From positions 1 to 13,537 of the forward strand of contig CAZWHQ010000071.1 in NCBI GenBank assembly GCA_964633715.1: a stretch of 13,537 nucleotides of DNA, read 5' to 3'. Shown here in pieces: positions 6,320 through 13,535 of the stretch. The stretch is from JAUWVG01 sp964633715. Its GTDB lineage: Bacteria; Acidobacteriota; Aminicenantia; Aminicenantales; Aminicenantaceae. Under the pieces are notes generated by a model. That model had not been told where the DNA came from. It was given only the letters and a program-made list of their open reading frames with translations, and made no database searches. A program made the position numbers and the translations under genes. The stretch's first letter is position 1. Every line of letters starts with the position of its first letter.

Positions 6320-8871
6320 AATTGAGGCAGCGCTCTTTATCTCCTCCCGGTCTTTTGGCCAGACTATTTAACCTTATTGCACGGTCGGAAGAACATCAGA
6401 CGGTTTCTGGTGACATAGAAGAGCTTTATTGCGAATTTGCTGAAGAGAAAGGACCATTTAGAGCTTTTTTATGGTACATGGGGCAGATACTGTACGCATG
6501 CCCTGCTTTTTTCATTAATTCTCTCTACTGGAGGAGTTTTATGTTTTTTAATTATCTCAAACTTACAATCAGAAATATACGAAAGCACAAGGCTTATTCC
6601 TTTATTAATATCGCCGGTTTATCCATCGGAATAGCATGCTGTCTAATGATAATGCTCTGGGTGCAGGATGAGCTGAGTTATGACAGATTTCACAAAAATG
6701 CTGAAAATATCTATGCGCCGACATTCAGCAACGGCAGTCTGGTTATGCCCACAGCGCTATCAGAGTTTTTAAAAACTGAATATCCCGAAATTATCTTATC
6801 AACTCGGTTTGGTGAGATGGGGCGAAATCTTCTAAAATTTAAGGATAAGGATATTTATGAGGAAGGCGGAATTTTAGTCGATTCTGATTTTATCCGCATG
6901 TTTACCGTTCCATTTTTGATAGGAAATCCTGAAACAGCACTTGAAGATCCCAATTCCATAGTGTTATCGGAACGGCTTGCACAAAAATTATTCGGGAACA
7001 AGGAACCTATTGGCGAAACAGTGACTTTTAGCACTGCATATGATTTGACGGTCACAGGAATAATGGCCAATTACCCATCCAACTCACATATACGATTTGA
7101 ATACATAATCCCACTTGAATTCTCAAAAGTCTGGAACAATAACCTTAATAATTGGGAATCAAATAACATTCAAACTTACGTTCAACTCCAAGAAGGCACG
7201 GATGTTCAATCTCTTGACGATAAAATATCCGGCGTTGTAGAAAGTCACAGGCCGCAAGACAAACGCCCACTCTCACTTCAACCCCTTCGTCGCCTCTATC
7301 TTAATCCATTCAATCACATCGGCAGTCCGATCATCTTTGTATACCTGTTTTCAGCAATGGCGTTTTTTATTCTCCTCATAGCTTCAATAAATTTTATTAA
7401 TCTCACAACAGCCAGATCAACAGTAAGAGCAAAAGAGGTGGGGATCCGCAAAACCGTAGGGGCCTACCGCAACAACTTAATCAAACAGTTTTTTGGTGAA
7501 TCTTTGTTCTTAACATTGATTGCTTCATTGGCAGGAATTGGTCTGGCCATACTCTTTCTGCCTATGTTCAACAATCTAACCGGAAAAGATTTTAGTTGGG
7601 AATTTGTGTTTCAACAGAGATTTTTGTTCGGGATTATGGGAATAATTCTCCTCGCCGTTTTCCTTGGCGGAAGCTACCCGGCATTTTATCTCTCCCGCTT
7701 CCATCCTGTCAGAGTATTGAGCGGAAAATTGAGAACAGGTATGAAGGGGTCGATATTCAGGAAAGTCCTGGTTGTTTTCCAGTTTTCTCTGTCTGTATTC
7801 TTGATTCTCGGGACTGTGATGGTCTACAGACAGGCCCGTTTTTTACAGGAGAAAGATGTGGGTTATGATAGAAATAACATTGTCATAATTGGTATCGGCA
7901 GCCGGTTCGTACAAAATCGAGATACAATAAAAGCCGAACTTCTTTCTAATCCCAATATCCAAAACGTAACCCTTGTCGATGTTGCTCCCTACCGTTGGCA
8001 GTCTAACGCCGGAGTCGGGGACGTCCATTGGGAGGGAAAGACAAATCAGCAGGTCAAGATGGTTATGACAAATGTAGACTTTGATTTTTTGAAAACATTC
8101 GGACTCAAGATGGCTCAGGGCCGTTTCTTTTCAAAGGAATATTCGACAGATATTTCAGACGCATTTGTTGTTAATGAGGCAGCCGTGAGAGCCATGGAGA
8201 TGGATAATCCTCTTGGTAAAGAACTGAATGTTTGGGATTTTAAGAGACCTATCATTGGAGTTGTTAAAGATTATAATTTCGAATCTCTACACAAAAAGAT
8301 TATTCCCATGGCCATGAGAATAGATCCCCGCGGGTACCAGCAGGCCTGTATTCGTATCAGTCTTCAAAACGTTGAAGATTCCTTGGCATTTCTTGAATCA
8401 AAATGGAAAGGAATTTATCCGGAATATCCCTTTGAATATCAGTTCTTAGATGAAAGTCTGCAGGATCTCTACAGTTCCGAGCAGTCCACGGGTAAAATTG
8501 TTTCAGTGTTTACCGTTTTGGCCCTCTTTATCTCATGTTTAGGTATTTTTGGATTATCTTCATTCACAGCCGAACAGCGTACAAAAGAGATCGGAATAAG
8601 GAAAGTTCTGGGAGCGTCCGCTTTGAGTATTGTTCGCTATATTTCTAAAGAATTTGTTTATCTCGTAGTGATCGCCAATATTTTGATGTGGCCTATCGCT
8701 TATTTTCTGATGAATAAATGGCTTCAGGCCTATGCCTATCAAGTGCAAATAGGTTGGTCTGTGTATATTTTGACGGGACTAGCCGTTCTTTTTATTTCAC
8801 TCATTACGGTAGGTTGGCAGATTATACGTGTAGCTGTGGCCAATCCTGTAGACTCTCTGCGATACGAATAA
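6316..8871 (+). CDS. FtsX/MacB-type permease with N-terminal permease prefix domain (ADOP-like)
   Basis: 851 residues. Residues 1-75 are the soluble permease prefix domain (SPPGLLARLFNLIARSEEHQ, GDIEELYCEFAEEKGPFRAF, LWYMGQIL). Then a classic tandem MacB-type permease: TM about 96-117, a large periplasmic domain (about 118-335), TMs near 338-361, 394-417, 435-459 and 481-504, a second periplasmic domain (about 505-728), and three C-terminal TMs (731-750, 778-799, 814-836). FtsX signature segments ARSTVRAKEVGIRKTVGA and GLSSFTAEQRTKEIGIRKVL occur at matching places in the two halves, and the protein ends ANPVDSLRYE, as usual. Such proteins form mechanotransmission-type ABC complexes with a MacB-like ATPase; none is encoded in this window. 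The TTG start is chosen for its stop-start overlap with padR. A second start with a far better ribosome binding site is at 6541. Confidence 0.9.
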   Translation: MKLRQRSLSPPGLLARLFNLIARSEEHQTVSGDIEELYCEFAEEKGPFRAFLWYMGQILYACPAFFINSLYWRSFMFFNYLKLTIRNIRKHKAYSFINIAGLSIGIACCLMIMLWVQDELSYDRFHKNAENIYAPTFSNGSLVMPTALSEFLKTEYPEIILSTRFGEMGRNLLKFKDKDIYEEGGILVDSDFIRMFTVPFLIGNPETALEDPNSIVLSERLAQKLFGNKEPIGETVTFSTAYDLTVTGIMANYPSNSHIRFEYIIPLEFSKVWNNNLNNWESNNIQTYVQLQEGTDVQSLDDKISGVVESHRPQDKRPLSLQPLRRLYLNPFNHIGSPIIFVYLFSAMAFFILLIASINFINLTTARSTVRAKEVGIRKTVGAYRNNLIKQFFGESLFLTLIASLAGIGLAILFLPMFNNLTGKDFSWEFVFQQRFLFGIMGIILLAVFLGGSYPAFYLSRFHPVRVLSGKLRTGMKGSIFRKVLVVFQFSLSVFLILGTVMVYRQARFLQEKDVGYDRNNIVIIGIGSRFVQNRDTIKAELLSNPNIQNVTLVDVAPYRWQSNAGVGDVHWEGKTNQQVKMVMTNVDFDFLKTFGLKMAQGRFFSKEYSTDISDAFVVNEAAVRAMEMDNPLGKELNVWDFKRPIIGVVKDYNFESLHKKIIPMAMRIDPRGYQQACIRISLQNVEDSLAFLESKWKGIYPEYPFEYQFLDESLQDLYSSEQSTGKIVSVFTVLALFISCLGIFGLSSFTAEQRTKEIGIRKVLGASALSIVRYISKEFVYLVVIANILMWPIAYFLMNKWLQAYAYQVQIGWSVYILTGLAVLFISLITVGWQIIRVAVANPVDSLRYE
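6530..6543 (+). promoter_or_regulatory. Strong internal ribosome binding site and ATG inside the permease gene
   Basis: GGAGGAG (6530-6536) is followed by TTTT and an in-frame ATG at 6541-6543, codon 76 of the permease. Starting there gives MFFNYLKLTIRNIRKHKAYS, which aligns with the start of the orphan permease at 9985 (MLFNYLKIALRNIKKHKIYS). The site lies exactly at the boundary between prefix domain and permease core. Confidence 0.55.
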
Positions 8872-8883
8872 TAATTATTCGTA
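8863..8883. repeat. Perfect 10-bp inverted repeat where two permease 3' ends meet
   Basis: The arms TACGAATAAT (8863-8872) and ATTATTCGTA (8874-8883) flank a single A. The palindrome arises because the RYE-stop codons of the plus-strand permease and of a minus-strand permease remnant face each other 3 bp apart. It has no G/C-rich stem or T-run, so it is not a good terminator. Confidence 0.8.
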
Positions 8884-8971
8884 CCTTAAGGAATCAACGG
8901 GATTGGCATGGGCCGCTTTAAATGCTTGGAAACTAACCGTTAGCAGAGCAATTCCAACCGCAAGAACTGCA
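8875..8971 (-). pseudogene. C-terminal remnant of a third FtsX/MacB-type permease
   Basis: On the minus strand, codons ending in the TAA at 8877-8875 read AVLAVGIALLTVSFQAFKAA then HANPVDSLRYE. This is the last transmembrane helix and tail of an ADOP-like permease. It parallels ITVGWQIIRVAVANPVDSL in the 6316 gene and ILTVSFQSIKVALTNPANSL in the 9985 gene. Similarity stops near 8971, where the sequence turns into CCTTCGG tandem repeats. Roughly 30 codons survive of a gene that would be about 800 codons. The residues differ from both intact permeases, so it comes from a separate paralogue, inverted relative to them. Confidence 0.8.
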
Positions 8972-8974
8972 GAA

Positions 8975-9035
8975 TTCCTTCGGTCCTTCGGAGTCCTTCG
9001 TTCCTTCGGTCCTTCGGTTCCTTCGGTTCCTTCGG
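8975..9035. repeat. Tandem 8-9-bp repeat, unit (T)TCCTTCGG
   Basis: About seven tandem units of TTCCTTCGG or TCCTTCGG, with variants AGTCCTTCG, run directly into the GGGGTCAGA end of the adjacent inverted-repeat element. They fill the gap between the permease remnant and that element. Confidence 0.9.
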
Positions 9036-9274
9036 GGTCAGATCGAGATAAATGGCTCATTATAATTAACTTAACCTCGAAAATGGGCCTTTTTTGTTCC
9101 TTAAACGAGTTTTTAGAAGGCAAAAAAGCATTCTAAGACATATTAAGATATTTCTGAGGACAGAGAATTTCTTAGAACCGTTTTTTGACCCCTAAAAAGG
9201 GATATAAGTGCATTATTCTATATGTATATTGCCACAACCTCTTTAATTACAATAATTTATCTTGGTCTGACCCC
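9034..9274. mobile_element. 241-bp non-coding element with 20-bp terminal inverted repeats (MITE-like)
   Basis: The left end GGGGTCAGATCGAGATAAAT (9034-9053) and the right end ATTTATCTTGGTCTGACCCC (9255-9274) are inverted repeats with 18 of 20 positions matching. The pairing continues with gaps (ATTATAATTAA against TTAATTACAAT). The interior carries no plausible gene. GGGGTCAGA ends are, from memory, frequent at repeat elements mobilised by Y1/REP-associated transposases in environmental bacteria. The element is flanked on one side by CCTTCGG repeats and on the other by ATTCCTACC repeats, and it lies between two broken genes. Confidence 0.7.
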
Positions 9275-9283
9275 ATTCCTTGA

Positions 9284-9308
9284 ATTCCTACCATTCCTAC
9301 CATTCCTA
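9284..9308. repeat. Tandem 9-bp repeat, unit ATTCCTACC
   Basis: Two full units (9284-9292 and 9293-9301) and a partial third (9302-9308), preceded by a related CATTCCTTGA. They form the junction between the 241-bp element and the hydrolase remnant. Confidence 0.8.
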
Positions 9309-9886
9309 AGAACAAACTTGACAGGGGAAGATATAATCTACCTTCAGTCGCGCTTAATAGCACAATCAAGCGGAGTCAGCAATGATATCATTGAAAAAAA
9401 TCTTGAAGACCAGCGAAAGATATTCGCTGTTGTTAAAACGGACCTACTGAGATAATCATGAAAACGCTGCATAAAATGTTTATTGATGATTATAATGCTA
9501 TGACCGCAGAAGAAAAAAAGAATTTAGGAGAACCGGAGGAAGCGTTCAAAACCCAAGCTAGACAAGTCACATCCAAATGGTTTAGATATTTTCTCACGTA
9601 TAATCCAACCGCACACTTAAAATTGGTTAAGTGTCCTGTTTTAGCTATAAACGTAGGAAAAGATCTTCAAGTCCCTCCAAAAGAGAATTTAGCCGCGATC
9701 GATAAGGCGCTCAGAGAGGCTGGGAATGAAAATGTAACGATAAAGGAGCTTCCCGGACTAAATCATCTATTTCAAAAGGCCTCAACTGGAAATCCTTCAG
9801 AATATGCATAAATCAGTGAAACTATAAATCCAGAGGTTTTGGAACTTATTAGCAACTGGATATTGGAGATACTAGATAGGAGTTAA
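9309..9886 (+). pseudogene. Decayed alpha/beta hydrolase (5'-truncated, frameshift, nonsense codon)
   Basis: Three pieces of one hydrolase can be followed. 9311-9455 reads TNLTGEDIIYLQSRLIAQSS, then GVSNDIIEKNLEDQRKIFAV and VKTDLLR, before a TAA. The frame then shifts (crossover between about 9437 and 9455), and 9458-9808 continues with MTAEEKKNLGEPEEAFKTQA, FLTYNPTAHLKLVKCPVLAI, GKDLQVPPKENLAAIDKAL and KELPGLNHLFQKASTGNPSE. A TAA at 9809-9811 interrupts SEYA, but the next 24 codons still read ISETINPEVLELISNWILEI, the normal C-terminus, up to TAA 9884-9886. The acid (Asp in GKDLQV) and His (in GLNHLF) of the triad remain; the catalytic Ser and all upstream parts are missing. It belongs to the dienelactone-hydrolase/peptidase-like alpha/beta hydrolase group. 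The gene is dead; the missing 5' part was replaced by the repeat element on its left. Confidence 0.85.
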
Positions 9887-9984
9887 AATTTTCCTGGAGA
9901 AACAGTGAACTTTTTATCACGATGCAACGTCTAATTAAGCAAAATCCTTCATCATGAAAAAATTCAATTCATTGGAGAATAATT

Positions 9985-12369
9985 ATGCTTTTTAATTATT
10001 TAAAGATTGCTCTAAGAAATATAAAAAAACACAAAATTTATTCTCTTATTAATATCTCAGGATTGGCCATCGGCACAGCCTGCTGTATTTTGATTTTTCT
10101 TTATGTCAGTTTTGAGCTCAGCTATGACAAATATCAAACTGATGCCGATAGAGTGTACCGGATAGCAATGAAGATTGAACAAGAGTCAATAGAGAGAGGG
10201 ACTGCCCGGATCTCCACGCCGGTAATCCCAGCGATAAGAAATGATTTTCCGGAGGTCGAAGCTGCCACTCGCCTCCAGACACAGGAATGGAGGCAGAATC
10301 TTGTCGAAAGGGAGAATAATAAATTCTATGAAAGTCAGGTCATGGTGGCTGACAATGAAATATTTAATGTCCTGACAATACCATTTTCCAAGGGATATCA
10401 GAAAACAGCCTTGATTAGACCCAATACTGTTGTTATTGCTCAAAGCATGGCGAGGAAATACTTTGGCCAAATGGATCCCCTTGGACAAATCCTTCGTGTC
10501 TGGGGTCGTCCGTTTGAAGTCACAGGAGTCGTTTTCGATGCTCCTGATAACACGCATATAAAATATGGCATTATTATCTCATTGGCCAGTTATGAAAGTG
10601 AATGGAACATGGGCAATTGGGGCTGGACGGGATTTTATTCCTATTTGAAGTTAAAGCCTGGCATAAATTCCGAAGTTTTTGAGGAGAAAATTCGCCATAT
10701 TGCAAATATGTATATTCCTGAAAAATTGAGCGAGTGGGGAGAAGAGTACACTTTCTATTTGCAGCCTATCTCCAAAATTCACCTTCATTCACATTTGTAT
10801 GGAGAAATCGATGTTCCGGGAAATCGAATTTATCTTTTGGTGCTCTCCATTGTGGCATTATTTATTATTCTTCTTTCCATCGTCAATTTCACGAATTTAT
10901 CCACAGCCAAATCCGCTCATCGTTCCAAGGAAGTCGGAATCCGGAAGGTCGTTGGTGCACAAAGACGTCAGCTTTTTCAACAATTTTTCTCAGACAGTCT
11001 TTTGACAGCATTTCTCTCAACATGTGGAGCAGTGATGATTAGCATTATGGTTTTACCGTTTTTTAGCTTTTTAACAGGAAGAGAGTTTAAACTTGATTCC
11101 CTGAATCAGCCTGTCTTGATCCTTTTTCTCCTGGGTCTTACGATTTTTGTCGGGATTTCAGGAGGAAGTTATCCTGCGTTTATCCTTTCATTCCTCAGGC
11201 CATCTCAAGCCCTTAAAAGAGATCAATCCTCACTGGCAAAAGGCCGTTTATTGAGAAAATTTCTTGTACTTGGACAATTTTCAATTACAATCGTTCTCTT
11301 GATTGGAACTTTTGCCGTTATTCAGCAAATAAAATATATGAAAAACAGGCCCCTTGGATTTGAAAAAGAACAAAAACTCATTATTCCGGCTGAATTAAGC
11401 TCCAATTATGAATTAGTCAAATCGGAATTTCTCAACAATTCCTCAATTATAGAAGCTGCAGCCTGCTGGAGTGTACCCGGCAGAACGACAAACCGGCTCA
11501 CTGCAAAGTTGGTTGGCCAGGCAGATGATAAGTCTCAGAGTATGGATTTTCTCTATATAGATGCCGACTTTATTCCTGCATATAAAATGACGGTCACTGC
11601 CGGGCGTTCATTTAAAAAAGATATGCAAACTGACATTAGAGATGCTTTTATGATCAACGAGACGGCTTCTGTTGCGTTTGGATTTAAAAATCCTGACGAA
11701 GCTGTTGGAAAGCGCCTGTACGAGGGAGGATCGGGAAATGTAGGAACAATTATTGGTGTGATAGAGGATTTTCATTACAAGGGGCTTCAATCAGTCGTCG
11801 AGCCTCTTGTTTTCCAGTACAACCCAAATTATTTCGGACGTTTGAGCCTGACTCTGAAAACAGACAATATCCCCAAAACGCTCTCTTATATTGAAGAGAA
11901 ATGGAACTCGCTTCAGTTGGGGGAAGTCTTCAGTTATTTCTTTCTTGATGAAGATTTTAACCGGCAGTATGCAGCAGAAGAATTAATCAGCAGGATAGCA
12001 ACTGTATTCACTTTTATTGCTTTGTTTATATCCTGTTTGGGGCTAATCGGACTATCTTCTTTTACGGCTGAACAAAAAACAAAGGAAATCGGGATCAGAA
12101 AGATACTGGGCGCTACAGTACCGGGTATTTTCCTATTCTTCACCAAAGAATTTACGCGTTGGGTTCTCTTAGCCAATATTATTGCATGGCCCATCGCCTA
12201 TATTTTCATTTCTCAGTGGCTCAAAAGTTTTGCCTATCGGACTAGTGTGGGTATTGCTATATTTGTTTTCTCCGGCTTTATAGCTCTTATTTTGGCAATT
12301 TTAACTGTAAGTTTTCAGTCCATCAAAGTGGCTCTGACAAATCCAGCCAATTCCCTCCGGCATGAATAA
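9985..12369 (+). CDS. FtsX/MacB-type permease without prefix domain (orphan)
   Basis: 794 residues with the same tandem architecture as the 6316 gene but no prefix domain. TM about 19-40, periplasmic domain about 41-280, TMs near 282-305, 338-362, 376-401 and 423-446, second periplasmic domain about 448-668, and TMs near 671-692, 722-743 and 755-778. Signatures are AKSAHRSKEVGIRKVVGA and GLSSFTAEQKTKEIGIRKIL, with tail TNPANSLRHE. GGAG at 9974-9977, 7 nt before the ATG, is a good ribosome binding site. No PadR gene or ATPase is coupled to it; upstream is the hydrolase pseudogene and 98 bp of sequence without clear signals. Likely an inner-membrane subunit of a MacB-like efflux or mechanotransmission complex; cargo unknown. 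It converges on the aspartyl-protease-like gene with 7 bp between stops. Confidence 0.9.
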   Translation: MLFNYLKIALRNIKKHKIYSLINISGLAIGTACCILIFLYVSFELSYDKYQTDADRVYRIAMKIEQESIERGTARISTPVIPAIRNDFPEVEAATRLQTQEWRQNLVERENNKFYESQVMVADNEIFNVLTIPFSKGYQKTALIRPNTVVIAQSMARKYFGQMDPLGQILRVWGRPFEVTGVVFDAPDNTHIKYGIIISLASYESEWNMGNWGWTGFYSYLKLKPGINSEVFEEKIRHIANMYIPEKLSEWGEEYTFYLQPISKIHLHSHLYGEIDVPGNRIYLLVLSIVALFIILLSIVNFTNLSTAKSAHRSKEVGIRKVVGAQRRQLFQQFFSDSLLTAFLSTCGAVMISIMVLPFFSFLTGREFKLDSLNQPVLILFLLGLTIFVGISGGSYPAFILSFLRPSQALKRDQSSLAKGRLLRKFLVLGQFSITIVLLIGTFAVIQQIKYMKNRPLGFEKEQKLIIPAELSSNYELVKSEFLNNSSIIEAAACWSVPGRTTNRLTAKLVGQADDKSQSMDFLYIDADFIPAYKMTVTAGRSFKKDMQTDIRDAFMINETASVAFGFKNPDEAVGKRLYEGGSGNVGTIIGVIEDFHYKGLQSVVEPLVFQYNPNYFGRLSLTLKTDNIPKTLSYIEEKWNSLQLGEVFSYFFLDEDFNRQYAAEELISRIATVFTFIALFISCLGLIGLSSFTAEQKTKEIGIRKILGATVPGIFLFFTKEFTRWVLLANIIAWPIAYIFISQWLKSFAYRTSVGIAIFVFSGFIALILAILTVSFQSIKVALTNPANSLRHE

Positions 12370-12376
12370 TTGACAA

Positions 12377-13324
12377 TTACTCCTGATTAACGAAGGGGAG
12401 GGAAGTGGATTTGTTGGGTTGAAGATAAAGTTTTTTCCCTGCGAAATCAAATATGATATTAAACTTTTGGAGTGCTCTGTTGCAGAGAATCCCGTCAGCG
12501 CCCTCTTGCCTGGAACGGATTTCTGCTTTAGGAAAGGCAGTCGGTACATCATGGAGAGTAAAAGAACCAATAGAAAAACTTTTGATACGGCCTATCTCTC
12601 CATATATATCCCCACTGAGACCTCTTCCCAAATAGTGTTTTTCCAACTTATCAGGAAGGGGAAACTTCATATCAGTTCTGACAAGAAGTTCCAATGCCTC
12701 CCCGGATGCTGAATCGATATAGAGGTTAACTTTCGCCGGTTCTTCTCCATGAACAGATACAGATGCATCAATGAAAGGGATCCCACTTTGGTTGAAACGT
12801 AAATCAACGACTGCCCAGCTGCTGTCCGGATTAAGGCTGTCGCTATCTAGAAGTGTTATAATTTTGCTGTCATAGTCGATTTTGACAGCAGAGGAGCCGA
12901 AAAGAATATTTCCAACAACACCGTCAGTTGGAAAACCTTTCATTCTATCATTCTGCAGAATCATGAGGGCTTGGCCGGGGAAATCGACATCTCCCATTGA
13001 AAGCTCTATTCCTTCTCCTCGAAGGACATAAGATTTTTCTCCTCTCCCAGCCCCTTTAACTTCATATCTTTGAACTTCCTTAAGCCCGATTTCATCAGCC
13101 AGGTCAGGATCAAACATCATGGCCCCTTTTGACGGCATGCCTGTATCCAGAATGACTTTCAATACACGTGAATCTCTAATTCGAAGTGGGAGAATAATTT
13201 TATTCCGATCGAGTTCAAAGGGAATTATTCTTTGTCCGGAAATTGTTTTTGCAAAACTTAAATTCGGTCCAATTAACAATAATCCCAGGGAAATATACAA
13301 AAGTGGATAAATATTTTTTTTCAT
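12377..13324 (-). CDS. Exported two-lobed aspartyl-protease-like (retropepsin-fold) protein
   Basis: The 315-residue protein starts with a Sec signal peptide (MKKNIYPLLYISLGLLLIGP, NLSFA; cleavage about residue 25). Two retropepsin-like lobes follow. Lobe 1 has LKVILDTGMPSKG (Asp60-Thr-Gly) and the later DGVVGNILFG (134-143). Lobe 2 has VNLYIDSASGEALELL (Asp204-Ser-Ala) and DGILCNRALQKFNIIFDF (277-294). Lobe 2 departs from the D-T/S-G consensus (DSA), and its usual DGxxG is DGILCN, so it may be structural or substrate-binding, with lobe 1 keeping the canonical catalytic triplet. Between them is the family-typical YLGRGLSGDIYGEIGRI (231-247). Predicted to be periplasmic; substrate unknown, and proteolysis is not proven for this subgroup. 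No clear ribosome binding site is seen before the ATG. Confidence 0.85.
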   Translation of the reverse strand: MKKNIYPLLYISLGLLLIGPNLSFAKTISGQRIIPFELDRNKIILPLRIRDSRVLKVILDTGMPSKGAMMFDPDLADEIGLKEVQRYEVKGAGRGEKSYVLRGEGIELSMGDVDFPGQALMILQNDRMKGFPTDGVVGNILFGSSAVKIDYDSKIITLLDSDSLNPDSSWAVVDLRFNQSGIPFIDASVSVHGEEPAKVNLYIDSASGEALELLVRTDMKFPLPDKLEKHYLGRGLSGDIYGEIGRIKSFSIGSFTLHDVPTAFPKAEIRSRQEGADGILCNRALQKFNIIFDFAGKKLYLQPNKSTSLPFVNQE

Positions 13325-13346
13325 ATTCTTTATTACGCTTTTTTAC

Positions 13347-13400
13347 AGGGAAATGTTTAATATTAATTAGATCATAAGATGAATTAAGTATGATGTCCTT
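13347..13400. repeat. Degenerate MITE/REP-like inverted-repeat element, copy 3
   Basis: The right arm GAATTAAGTATGATGTCCTT (13381-13400) is, in reverse complement, almost the left end of copy 2 (GGACATCATACTTAATT). The left arm (CAGGGAAATGTTTAATATTA from 13346) is a weak match. It appears to be an internally shortened copy lying between the aspartyl-protease gene start and the terminator. Confidence 0.45.
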
Positions 13401-13535
13401 TTAATGAAAAGAAGGGACCGATCTTAAAATCGATCCCTGTGACAGTGTCAATAGATATGGAGAATCTTTACTTGATCTTTTGCTAGGATAGGAATTTGGT
13501 TTTTTTGTTGGTGATGATTTTTCCTCCATTTCATC
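13401..13535 (-). other. Open frame entering from the right edge through the 57-bp repeat; coding doubtful
   Basis: Minus-strand frame 13535-13401 reads DEMEEKSSPTKKPNSYPS, then KRSSKDSPYLLTLSQGSI, then LRSVPSFH and TAA. The first 18 residues equal those of the small ORF at 1013-1114. The predicted terminator hairpin lies inside its last codons, which argues against this frame. A second frame (MKWRKNHHQQKNQIPILAKD, QVKILHIY) stops just before the hairpin, as a real gene end would. Neither has family likeness. Confidence 0.2.
13404..13438 (-). terminator. Rho-independent-type terminator for minus-strand transcription
   Basis: AGGGATCGAT and ATCGGTCCCT (minus strand, 13438-13429 and 13422-13413) form a 10-bp stem with one mismatch and a 6-nt loop, followed on the minus strand by TCTTTTC. 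It would end a transcript entering from beyond the right edge through the 57-bp repeat. Confidence 0.6.

Noticed and set aside
8863..8883. Palindrome as a transcription terminator
   Set aside because: The stem is A/T-rich with a 1-nt centre and no following T-run; it comes from two facing RYE-stop ends.
8875..9123. 82-residue minus-strand ORF as a complete small protein
   Set aside because: It is a composite: element DNA, CCTTCGG tandem repeats translated as EGTEGTEG, and only then the permease tail.
8975..9308. Short repeats as a CRISPR array
   Set aside because: Units of 8-9 bp are contiguous, without spacers of regular length.
9222..9455. 77-residue ORF starting at 9222 as a gene
   Set aside because: Its first 30 codons are the end of the 241-bp element and tandem repeats; the rest is the first piece of the broken hydrolase.
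10186..11042. Opposite-strand and alternate-frame ORFs inside the second permease
   Set aside because: They are shadows of a long, clearly recognised coding frame, with no family likeness or ribosome binding site.
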